From Burkholderia diffusa (lineage in GTDB: Bacteria > Pseudomonadota > Gammaproteobacteria > Burkholderiales > Burkholderiaceae), in contig NZ_CP013362.1 in NCBI RefSeq assembly GCF_001718315.1, positions 3,100,001-3,164,000 of the forward strand: 64,000 nt of DNA, given 5' to 3'. Below, one piece after another: positions 56,714 through 64,000 of the stretch (position 1 is its first letter; each line of letters opens with the position of its first letter). The position numbers were made by a program, and so were the translations under genes. The notes under the pieces are model-generated. The model saw only the letters and a program-made list of their open reading frames with translations. It was not told the origin of the DNA and did no database searches.

Positions 56714-59350
56714 TCACAACCCCGCCGAGCTGGACACCGCGGTCCGGCACGTTCCGCTGAATTGCTGGTAACCCGCAGCCTTGCCGCGCGGCGGCAACGC
56801 ATAGTCGATCGAGCACGCGTGCTCGTTGCCATCGCCCCACGTGACATCGAGCCGGCCCTTTTCCTCGAGCCCGCGCGCGAAAATCTTGCTGCCCTGCCCG
56901 ACCACGCCGACATCCTTGCCGCTCGCGTCACGCACCGCCGCGCCGAACGGCAGCGCGACGCCATTCGTCTGACGCGCACTGACGAGCGCGGTGCGGCCCG
57001 AGACGGTCGCGAAACGCAGCAACGGCACCGCGCCCGCACGCGGCACGACCTGCTGGCTCGTTTCCGTCAGTTCGACATCCGTGGACAGCCCCTTCGGGTC
57101 GAGTTCGACGGTGTTCAGGCTATACGGCGTCAGGTACGGCACGATCGCGTAGCCGCGGCCGTCGACGCGAGCGCCGGCCGAATTCGTGATGCGCGCGCCA
57201 CTGGCGCCCGGCGCCGCGACGATCGCGAACGTCTCGGAAAGCGGCTGCGACAAGGTGATGCCGCCGCCGTGTGCGACTACCGCGCCCCGTACGCCCAGCG
57301 AACCCTGCTGGTAGGTCGAGCTGGCGCCGGCGCTTGCGTTGAACTCCGCGAGCGCGCCGCGGTACGTCACGTTGCCGCTGCCGTTCGTCGACGACGCACC
57401 ATTGCCCGATGCATGGTTCGCGCTCACGCTGTACGAGAGGTTGCGATCGGCGCCCGCCAGGCCCGACAGCGTCGACTGGACCTGCGTCTGGCCCGACGTG
57501 TCGTGACTGACGTTGGTCGATACCGTGACCGGACTCGTCTTGCCGAACGGAATCGACACGCTCGCATAGAGCATCGTGTTCATTTCGCCGCTCGAGCTGC
57601 GCTGCCGCGTCGCGGAGATCGAATACGACAGATTCCGGAAGGTATTGCTGTAGCCGGCCGAATAGTTCGTGTCCGAGCCCGGGCGGTTCCAGTAATTTGC
57701 CGCCGACGCCGTCACGCTGAGCCGACCGCCTCGATCGCCGAGACGCTGGCTGAGCGTGAGCGACGCGCGATTGCGCTGGCGCCAGACGGATTCCACCGAG
57801 TTGCCGGACTTGACGGCATTGCGCGCAATCAGCGCGTCGTTGAGGCCGAAGTACCCGTTCGTCGAGTAGCGATACGCGGCCAGCGCGATGTCCGTATTCG
57901 TCGTCGGAATCGTTTTCGAGTAGCTGACGCGGATACTCGACCCGTTGAAGCGCTTGACGCCCGACACCGACGTGGACGCATGCGTGACGTCCGCGCCGAA
58001 CGCACCCAGCCTCGTGTTGAACGCGGCGCCGACCATGCCGGCCGCGTAACCTTGCGCGACCGTGACACCCGCGTACCCGGTGACCAGATTGTTCAGGCCC
58101 CGCTGCCAGGTCGCCTGTGCGAACGGCACATTGCCGTCGACCTGCTGATTCCGCACGGCGCCGGCCACGAAGTTGTAGCGGTTGCGGCCCGGTCGCAGCG
58201 ACATCGGAACGGCCGCGTACGGCACGGAGAAACTGTGCGCCGAACCATCCGCCTCGGTGACGGACACGTTGAGGTCGCCCCCATAGCCGGTCGGATACAG
58301 ATCATTGATTTCGAATGCGCCGGGCGCAACGATCGTCTCGTAGATCTGGACGCCGTTCTGCCGGATCGTCACCTTCGCATTGCTGTTCGCGACGCCGCGA
58401 ATGACTGGCGCGTAGCCGCGCAACGAGTCCGGCAGCATCCGGTCGTCGGAGGACACCTGCACGCCCCGGAACGCGGTCGAATCGAACAATTCGCCGGACG
58501 TATAGCTTTCGCCGATGCGCAGTTGGGACGACAGCGACGGCAGATCCCGCTGCATGTACGTCGCGATGTTCTGATAGCGGTTTTCGCCACGCTGCGCCCA
58601 GTTGTACGACCCTTCGTGCCTGAAGTGCCAGTTGCCGACGTTCACGCCCGCGCTCAGCCCGAGGTACCCGTCGGTCTGCGATGCACTGCCGCTGCTCTTC
58701 GACGTGTAGATGTTGGCGTTGTAGCCAAGGCTCGCCACCGGCACGCCGGAACTCCACTGATCCGGACTCACTGCACCGCGCGCTTCGCGTACGAGCGAAG
58801 CCTGCGGAATCGACAGCGTCAACCGCAGGTCGGCAAAGTTGAAATCGGCGCTGGCGTCGTGCACGACCTGGCCGATACGCAGACAGGTGCCTTCGTCCGC
58901 CAGTTGCGCGGTCAGTTCCGGCGACAGCGTCTGGAAATCGATGCCGATACGGTTCAGCAGTTGCGTGTCGAAGCACGGCTGCGCATCCGGTGTGCCCTCC
59001 GCCGCCTTGAACGGCACGTCGTAACGGCCGATCCAGTTCTGGCCGACGTAGAGATCGACACGGTACGTGCCGACGGACACAATGTTGCCGCGCTCGAATC
59101 GAGAAAGATCGATGCCCCGACCGCTCCCTTCAGGCAGAAAGCCACCGTCGAACTCCACCTGCGCAAACTCGGTCTGCGCCACCTGCAACGGAGCAGGCTC
59201 GGCAGCATTGCCGATTCCGGAATATGCGGCCAAAGTGGACGGCACGAGCACCGACAGCAACTTGAGTTGCGGCCGGGGTTGTTCGCAAGGGATACGGGCA
59301 GGTCTTGTCGAGTTCACGGTATGGCAGGAAGGTAAACGAGCGCGGCCCAT
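56714..59350 (-). CDS. Outer-membrane fimbrial usher
   Basis: About 878 residues, usher (PapC/FimD) family. The N-terminal chaperone-binding domain starts EFAQVEFDGGFLPEGSGRGIDLSRF; the barrel has GFRGVQVSSDDRMLPDSLRGYAP-type plug-flanking sequence and YPTGYGGDLNVSVTEADGS, and the C-terminus has two plug-like domains ending near YQQFSGTCR. It assembles and exports fimbrial subunits from the chaperone. The start is unclear: ATG 59350 is used, GTG 59317 is possible, and the open frame runs back into the chaperone gene. Confidence 0.9.
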   Translation of the reverse strand: MGRARLPSCHTVNSTRPARIPCEQPRPQLKLLSVLVPSTLAAYSGIGNAAEPAPLQVAQTEFAQVEFDGGFLPEGSGRGIDLSRFERGNIVSVGTYRVDLYVGQNWIGRYDVPFKAAEGTPDAQPCFDTQLLNRIGIDFQTLSPELTAQLADEGTCLRIGQVVHDASADFNFADLRLTLSIPQASLVREARGAVSPDQWSSGVPVASLGYNANIYTSKSSGSASQTDGYLGLSAGVNVGNWHFRHEGSYNWAQRGENRYQNIATYMQRDLPSLSSQLRIGESYTSGELFDSTAFRGVQVSSDDRMLPDSLRGYAPVIRGVANSNAKVTIRQNGVQIYETIVAPGAFEINDLYPTGYGGDLNVSVTEADGSAHSFSVPYAAVPMSLRPGRNRYNFVAGAVRNQQVDGNVPFAQATWQRGLNNLVTGYAGVTVAQGYAAGMVGAAFNTRLGAFGADVTHASTSVSGVKRFNGSSIRVSYSKTIPTTNTDIALAAYRYSTNGYFGLNDALIARNAVKSGNSVESVWRQRNRASLTLSQRLGDRGGRLSVTASAANYWNRPGSDTNYSAGYSNTFRNLSYSISATRQRSSSGEMNTMLYASVSIPFGKTSPVTVSTNVSHDTSGQTQVQSTLSGLAGADRNLSYSVSANHASGNGASSTNGSGNVTYRGALAEFNASAGASSTYQQGSLGVRGAVVAHGGGITLSQPLSETFAIVAAPGASGARITNSAGARVDGRGYAIVPYLTPYSLNTVELDPKGLSTDVELTETSQQVVPRAGAVPLLRFATVSGRTALVSARQTNGVALPFGAAVRDASGKDVGVVGQGSKIFARGLEEKGRLDVTWGDGNEHACSIDYALPPRGKAAGYQQFSGTCRTAVSSSAGL

Positions 59351-59529
59351 CCGGACGGCACAGCCGCCCGGCGTATCCGGTATCTCGAATGGAATTGACT
59401 GGGAGATGACTGCGACGCCCTGCGGAGTCGAATCGGCGTTGCGATTCAGATCGCGAGTGCCGAACCGATGAAGATTCCGGCGGGGCGCCGCGATGCGGCT
59501 CGATCGGCAAGCGACGGGGTTGAACTGCT

Positions 59530-60276
59530 TTACGGCTTCAACGCAACCGGCTGTTCGTGTGCTTGCGTGGCGCCCCAATCGTCGATGCTGCCGAATTTGA
59601 TGCTGGCATCCGCGGCTGGCGGCGAAACGAGGCCGTCGACCGGCAAGGACAACGTGCCGCCCGGCAACGCATAACCCATGTTCGCGTCATACTCCTTCCC
59701 CGCCGATTTCAACGCCGCATACCCGACGTTCACGACATAGGGAGTCGGATTTGCCGCCTCCAGCCGGTAGGCCGCGTTGCCGTCGCGCACGAGCGTCCAC
59801 TTCAATTGTGTCGACGCTGCGCGGGCCGAACCCGGCAGATCGGCCGGCCGATACATCAGCTTGATTCTCGACCGGAACGCGATCTGAATCTTGTTGCGGT
59901 CATCGCCGCTCGAGGCTTTCGGCGGAATCTCCAGTACGTTGAGCCAGAACAGCGATTCCTTGTCGGCCGGCAACGTCGCTTCCGACTGGATGATGCGAAG
60001 CGTCTGCCCGCGGCCCGGCTCCAGCCGGAACATGCTCGGCGTCACCATGAAGGGCACGTCGATCTTGTCCGGCGACTCGTTGGCGTCGCCGGTGTCGAGC
60101 CACGCCTGAACGAGCGCTGGGGCCTTGCCTTCGTTCGTCAGCTTGACCGTGACTTCGCGCTCGGTCGAAGGAAAGACGACGCGCGTGCCGGAAATCACCA
60201 CGCCAGCGGACGCCAGAGTCGAGAAAAGTGCCGAGGCCATTACCGCGACGCCGATCAGTATCCTCATCTTCATCAT
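59530..60276 (-). CDS. Periplasmic fimbrial chaperone
   Basis: A 248-residue PapD/FimC-like chaperone: signal peptide to about residue 22, then VVISGTRVVFPSTEREVTVKL (G1-type start), NEGKAPALVQAWLDTGD, the FMVTPSMFRLEPGRGQTLRI donor-strand region and KESLFWLNVLEIPPK with conserved motifs. It stabilises pilin subunits by donor-strand complementation. AAGGGTG lies upstream of the ATG at 60276. It stands between the major subunit and usher genes. Confidence 0.92.
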   Translation of the reverse strand: MMKMRILIGVAVMASALFSTLASAGVVISGTRVVFPSTEREVTVKLTNEGKAPALVQAWLDTGDANESPDKIDVPFMVTPSMFRLEPGRGQTLRIIQSEATLPADKESLFWLNVLEIPPKASSGDDRNKIQIAFRSRIKLMYRPADLPGSARAASTQLKWTLVRDGNAAYRLEAANPTPYVVNVGYAALKSAGKEYDANMGYALPGGTLSLPVDGLVSPPAADASIKFGSIDDWGATQAHEQPVALKP

Positions 60277-60392
60277 GCACGACACCCTTAGTATGCAATC
60301 CTTATCTTTTGCGTAGTTATCCGGGATACGCATCGACTCCCAATGAAAACGTGTCGAGGGGCCGACTCCCGACGGAGCGACCCCACCGTTAC

Positions 60393-60956
60393 TTACTGAT
60401 AGCTCAGCGAGTATTGAACGCGCGTGTTGGCTGCACCTGCTTCCGCGGCGCCAGTCGCGACGTATTCGGCGAAGTAGTCCATCTTGGCCTTGCCGTCCTT
60501 GCCGATGTCGGCGGACAGCGCACCCTGGTCACCGGCTCCACCGACGTTCACCGACTGCTGCTGGGCGTTCAGCACGCTGATTTCGACGTTCTTGGCACTG
60601 GGCGCTTCGGCCGTACCCGCGTCAAGCGTCAGGCGACCCGTCGAATGGTTGACGCTGGCGCCCGATTCGAATGCCACGCTGACCTTGGTCGGATTGCCCT
60701 CGGTGGTCGCACAACCCGTCAGCATCAGGCTGAACGGTGTACGACCAGCGGTCTGGCCGGATTCCTTCAACGCCGTGGTAGACACCGGCGGCAGCGTAAC
60801 CGTCACATCGGCAGCGCCGCCGTCCGGCTTGCAGGTCGACGCGATGACGCTGCCGTTGAACGTGATCGTGCCGTCGGATGCGTACGCTGCCGGAGCCATG
60901 GCGATGATGCCACCCGCTGCCAGCACCGCGGAAATGAAAGTCTTTTTCATGCTCAT
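60393..60956 (-). CDS. Major type 1-like fimbrial subunit
   Basis: A 187-residue pilin: signal peptide cleaved near residue 26 (PAAYA), then SDGTITFNGSVIASTCKPDGG with the first conserved Cys, MLTGCATTEG with the second, and a C-terminus ANTRVQYSLSYQ, the penultimate Tyr pattern required for chaperone binding. Length suits FimA (about 160-190). A GAGGTAAAAC motif precedes the start. First gene of the cluster, so the most abundantly made. Confidence 0.9.
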   Translation of the reverse strand: MSMKKTFISAVLAAGGIIAMAPAAYASDGTITFNGSVIASTCKPDGGAADVTVTLPPVSTTALKESGQTAGRTPFSLMLTGCATTEGNPTKVSVAFESGASVNHSTGRLTLDAGTAEAPSAKNVEISVLNAQQQSVNVGGAGDQGALSADIGKDGKAKMDYFAEYVATGAAEAGAANTRVQYSLSYQ

Positions 60957-61132
60957 GTGTTTTACCTCAATGATTCAGACGACATGTATAGGTCACTAGA
61001 AAAACCGGCGCCCTTGTTGAAGAACAAGGCCTCGCGCTCAACGCGAATCCTTCATTTTCCTTTCACCAAAAGGAAGACACAGTCTGCCCAATCGGCATTG
61101 CTCGCCGCCATAGGAAACGTCCTAAATCTTGG

Positions 61133-61170
61133 TTCATCGCAGGAAACCGTGGCGCGTTCGAGGGCGAATG
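61133..61170 (+). repeat. 38-bp imperfect direct repeat, copy B
   Basis: Direct partner of 55339-55376 (31 of 38 bases equal, identical core CAGGAAACCGTGG). It is upstream of the fimbrial cluster, the other copy downstream. Confidence 0.6.
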
Positions 61171-61380
61171 GCCGGAAGGAGAAGTCCACACGCCGTCGCT
61201 GTACTGGAAGCCGGTCAGCGAGTAATGCGGGCACGCTGCGAACAGATCCACGAGACGACGGTTCGTCCGGTGCGTGACCTGCCGCGATTCGAATACCGGG
61301 CGGTGCGCTTCGCTTCACTTGCCGTGATCGGCGCATGGCGGGACTTGCACGAAGCAGCAGCGCGCCCATGCCGGGCGCAC

Positions 61381-61408
61381 AAAAAAAGAGGCTCCCGCAG
61401 GAGCCTCT
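61381..61408 (-). terminator. Intrinsic terminator of the second porin gene
   Basis: 9-bp stem AGAGGCTCC (61387-61395) and GGAGCCTCT (61400-61408) with loop CGCA, followed on the minus strand by T7. It lies 46 bp after the porin stop codon. Confidence 0.85.
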
Positions 61409-61454
61409 TCGATGCGCGCCGGGCCAGGGCCGGCGCACGCATGCCGATTTTTCG

Positions 61455-62576
61455 TCAGAAGATATTGCGCAGGCCGATCGCGATGCCGGTCTGGTTGCTG
61501 CGACCCGGCAGCTCGACGTTCGCCGCGCCGTTCGTCTTGTTGAAGTCGACGGTGCCGTAGACTTCGGTGCGCTTGCTGAGCGCGTATTCGGCGATGCCGA
61601 CGATCGCGTAGCGGTTGCCGCTCGCGAGCGTGCCGTTCGTGGTCATCGCGTTACGCATGTGGTCGTAGTAGAACGCGCCCGTCAGCGTCAGCGGCGTGCT
61701 GACCTGCCAGCTCACGCCCGCGAACGGACCGTCGTCGATCCGGCCCGTGCCCTTCGCGACCGGAATCGACTGCTGCGCGAGCAGGCTGTCGACGAAACCG
61801 GTGTCGTCCTTCGAGCGCAGGTAGCCCGCATAGACCTTCGCCTTGCTGAACGCGTACACGACGTTCGCGTGGTAGATCGTCTGCTTGCGTGCGGAGTTGT
61901 CGCTGTTCTGCTGCGCGCCGGCCGCGATGCTGAGCGGACCCGCCACGTACGACAGCGACACGCCCCATGCATTGCCCTTGCCGAGCGAGCCCGGAATCTG
62001 GCCCGAGAAGCCGCCCGCGCCGGTCGACTCGTAGTTCGTGCCCGTCGAGTACATCGCCTTGGCGGTCAGGCCCGCGAACTTGCCGGTGTACTTGATCTGG
62101 TTGTCCGCATAGAGGCCGCCACCCAGCGCGACCGGCAGCCACGCGTTTTCGAGATAGTTGCCGACGGTCAGCGGATCGTAGGTGTCCGACAGCAGGTCGA
62201 ACAGCGGCGTCTTCTGGCGGCCGAGGGTCACCGTGCCGTACGGGCTCTGCAGGCCGACGTACGCTGCGCGGTTGAACAGACGGCCGCTGTCGGCGAATGC
62301 GCCGTTCTGCAGGTTCACGCCGCTTTCGAGGTTGAACAGGGCCTTCAGGCCGCCGCCGAGGTCTTCCGTGCCGTAGATGCCGAAGCGGCTGTTGGTGATC
62401 GCGCCGTTGGTCATCGACAGCAGGCCGTCGTTCTTGGCGTTTGCGTTGGTCAGGTACCGGATGCTGGCGTCGGCGACGCCCCAGAGCGTGACCGAGCTTT
62501 GTGCTGCTGCGTACTGGCTGGCGAAGGCCAGCACCGCGCCCCCTGCGATGGCTGCGAGTCGGGTGGTCTGCTTCAT
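61455..62576 (-). CDS. OmpC-type trimeric porin, second copy
   Basis: A 373-residue porin of the same family as the one at 13184-14260. The signal peptide ends near residue 25 (QYAAAQ); mature SSVTLWGVADASIRY starts the barrel; GTEDLGGGLKALFNLESG, LQSPYGTVTLGRQKTP and the final Phe (IGLRNIF) are classic. An AGGAAAG ribosome binding site precedes the ATG at 62576. Many paralogues exist in the genus, so specificity is open. Confidence 0.93.
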   Translation of the reverse strand: MKQTTRLAAIAGGAVLAFASQYAAAQSSVTLWGVADASIRYLTNANAKNDGLLSMTNGAITNSRFGIYGTEDLGGGLKALFNLESGVNLQNGAFADSGRLFNRAAYVGLQSPYGTVTLGRQKTPLFDLLSDTYDPLTVGNYLENAWLPVALGGGLYADNQIKYTGKFAGLTAKAMYSTGTNYESTGAGGFSGQIPGSLGKGNAWGVSLSYVAGPLSIAAGAQQNSDNSARKQTIYHANVVYAFSKAKVYAGYLRSKDDTGFVDSLLAQQSIPVAKGTGRIDDGPFAGVSWQVSTPLTLTGAFYYDHMRNAMTTNGTLASGNRYAIVGIAEYALSKRTEVYGTVDFNKTNGAANVELPGRSNQTGIAIGLRNIF

Positions 62577-63003
62577 GAGCTTTCCTATTTGTAGGTGTCT
62601 CCATTCATGGCCGGCCGCGTGTGCAGCCGGGTGGCGATCGCGCACGTTCATGGCGCGCGCGATGTGGGCTGAATCATAAGACCAGTGCGCGCCCTGAAAG
62701 AAATTGAAATGCGCGGTAACGCTGCGATTGTCGCCCTGGAACAACGTTTCCCGCGCCGGGCTTGCCTCTCGCGCGACCGATGCGGGGTACGGCGACGGCG
62801 GAACGACGGCCGATGCTGTAAGGATCGGCCGGGAACGCGGCCGATGCAGCCCGGAGCATGGAAGGTGGATGCGGGACGAGCGGGCCGGACGGCGGCTGCG
62901 AGCGCGGGCGGCGACCCGCGCCCGGTCTCGTGAACGGAGACCGGCCGGCGTCTGCGTCGCGTTTGCTATCGCCCGACCGGAACCGGCACGGGACGGCCGC
63001 CGC
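62577..63003. other. Intergenic region between porin and chromate transporter genes
   Basis: 427 bases, GC-rich apart from 62670-62715 next to the porin, which should hold its promoter. No gene, RNA or operator was recognised. Confidence 0.3.
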
Positions 63004-63531
63004 TCACTGGCCGATGCCCGTGAGCCCGATCAGCGCGCCGGCCGCGAGCAGCCATAGCGGATGGATGCGCGTGCGCCACGCGAGCACCGCGCATGCGGCG
63101 GAGATGCCCCACTGGATCGCGGTGCGGTTCGACGCTTCCGAGATCAGCATCGCGCTGGCCGCGACGAGCCCGGCCGTGACGGGCATCAGCCCCTGCTGCA
63201 CGTAGCGCCGCCAAGGCCGGTCGCGAAAGCGCTCCCACGCGTGCAGCGCCAGCACCGTGACGAGCGACGACGGCCCGAACTTCGCGATCGACGCGACCAG
63301 CAGCCCGGCCCAGCCGGCCACATGCCAGCCGACCAGCGACACGATCATCATGTTCGGCCCCGGCGCGGCCTGCGCGAGCGCGAACAGCGCGGTGAACTCG
63401 TGCGCACTCATCCAGCGGTGCACGTCGACGACCTGCCGCTGCATCTCCGGCAGGATCGTGTTGCCGCCGCCGAACGCGAGCAGCGACAGCTGGCTGAAGA
63501 TCGTCGCGATCGCGATCAGCGTGTCGTTCAT
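63004..63531 (-). CDS. chrA: Chromate transporter, half-size subunit (second gene)
   Basis: A 175-residue CHR-family protein, one of two half-size proteins that together equal the classical ChrA. The family motifs FGGGNTILPEMQRQVVD (about residues 20-36) and ALAQAAPGPNMMIVSLVGW (about 52-70) are present, with about five or six hydrophobic segments. It overlaps the next half-gene by 4 bp (ATGA), so the pair is translationally coupled. Members export chromate or act as sulfate-like oxyanion carriers. Confidence 0.88.
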   Translation of the reverse strand: MNDTLIAIATIFSQLSLLAFGGGNTILPEMQRQVVDVHRWMSAHEFTALFALAQAAPGPNMMIVSLVGWHVAGWAGLLVASIAKFGPSSLVTVLALHAWERFRDRPWRRYVQQGLMPVTAGLVAASAMLISEASNRTAIQWGISAACAVLAWRTRIHPLWLLAAGALIGLTGIGQ

Positions 63532-64000
63532 GACCGGCCTCCATCGCGCGCGGTCGCGCGCTGCGATGCCGGCGTATCGCGACGCCGGGACGCGAGCCAG
63601 ATGCTCACCGGCGTCAGCACGAGCATCGCGCTCAGGAGCGGAATGCGCAGCACCGCGATCGCGACGAACGCGAGCGCCGCGATGCCGGCCGCGGTGCGCG
63701 GCGCGTGCCGCAGCGGTTTCGCGACCTTCACGGCCATCGCGACGAGCAGGCCCGCGGCCGCGGCGGCAAGCCCGCCGAACAGGTGCTGCACGCGCGGATC
63801 GCCCTGCGTCTTCGCGTACAGCACGCCGAGCGCGACGACCACGAGCGTCGGGCCCGCGATCAGCCCGAGAATGCCGGCGAACGCGCCCGCGACGCCGCGA
63901 AAGCGCATGCCGACGGCGACCGACAGGTTGATCACGTTGCCGCCCGGCAGGAACTGACACAGCCCGAGCAGATCGGTGAATTCGTCGGCGGTGAGCCATT
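63528..64000 (-). CDS. chrA: Chromate transporter, half-size subunit (first gene, partial)
   Basis: The C-terminal 157 codons of the partner half; the 5' end lies beyond the window. ADEFTDLLGLCQFLPGGNVI and NLSVAVGMRFRG are the CHR-family PGP-type motif region, followed by hydrophobic helices and a polar tail (RRRDTPASQRAT). Together with the following gene it makes a short-chain (paired) CHR transporter. Confidence 0.87.
   Translation of the reverse strand, partial: WLTADEFTDLLGLCQFLPGGNVINLSVAVGMRFRGVAGAFAGILGLIAGPTLVVVALGVLYAKTQGDPRVQHLFGGLAAAAAGLLVAMAVKVAKPLRHAPRTAAGIAALAFVAIAVLRIPLLSAMLVLTPVSIWLASRRRDTPASQRATARDGGRS

Larger units (their letters stand above)
60957..61454. other. Upstream region of the fimbrial cluster
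   Basis: 498 bases. Near the pilin start there are two small hairpins: CCTTGTT-GAAG-AACAAGG (61012-61029) and a TTCCTTT/AAAAGGAA pair around 61050-61072, which could shape the fimA leader. The other copy of the 38-bp repeat and a porin terminator are listed separately. No gene and no invertible inverted repeat around the promoter were seen. Confidence 0.4.

Noticed and set aside
56669..59335. 888-codon open frame opposite the usher gene
   Set aside because: Arg-rich shadow of the usher on the other strand; the usher has full family motifs.
60957..61454. Invertible promoter (fim switch) upstream of the pilin gene
   Set aside because: No pair of matching inverted repeats around a promoter and no recombinase gene nearby.

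Overview
The window looks like a chromosome 1 segment of a Burkholderia species, most likely of the Burkholderia cepacia complex. Very high GC, strong G/C third-position codon bias, repeated OmpC-type porins, the glmU-glmS pair, an IS407-type insertion sequence and several Burkholderia-type conserved small proteins point that way. The genus is inferred; species cannot be fixed from the sequence alone. No rRNA, tRNA, CRISPR array or prophage was seen.

Layout. 1-1045: start of a periplasmic molybdenum aldehyde oxidoreductase operon (paoA, partial paoB). 1577-4033: a small lipoprotein and a Tat-exported phospholipase C. 4088-8034: an alpha/beta hydrolase divergent from a co-directional run (VOC protein, ghrA, HMG-CoA lyase, YbaK-type deacylase, DUF1289). 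8266-15107: EamA exporter divergent from an Lrp regulator, a fluoroacetate-dehalogenase-like hydrolase, nitronate monooxygenase, LysR, a porin and a secreted hypothetical protein. 15176-19179: a structured leader with an intrinsic terminator, a bile-acid/sodium symporter-like carrier, and an EAL-CBS-GGDEF c-di-GMP protein bracketed by two 9-bp pyrimidine minisatellites. 19448-22649: a LacI/AGE-isomerase/PfkB-kinase operon. 22748-30815: housekeeping genes (MidA-type methyltransferase, degenerate SDR, folB, ttcA, glmU, glmS) and small conserved proteins. 30903-32617: metal genes (cupredoxin plus FTR1 permease; a CopZ-like chaperone behind a CueR/MerR-type promoter).

32667-48128 is a complete polyamine (putrescine) uptake and gamma-glutamyl catabolism locus: aldehyde dehydrogenase and PuuR-like repressor on the minus strand, then divergently puuD, puuA, a putrescine-type aminotransferase, a four-gene polyamine ABC importer, a DUF3138 outer-membrane protein and two tandem puuB-type oxidases. 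The genes cover outer membrane passage, import, glutamylation, oxidation and deglutamylation.

48160-50844 is a nested insertion: an IS150-type element lies in the exact centre of a perfect palindromic terminator, and an IS407-type element lies inside that element's orfA. Both target duplications are visible (GCA and GGGC).

On the far side is a three-gene lipoprotein operon (CsgG-like, DUF4810, DUF799/GNA1162-like) of unknown function, the best candidate here for an undescribed envelope system. Then come gor, a small protein, a chaperone-usher fimbrial cluster (55558-60956) flanked by a 38-bp imperfect direct repeat, a second porin, and a split chromate transporter running off the right edge.
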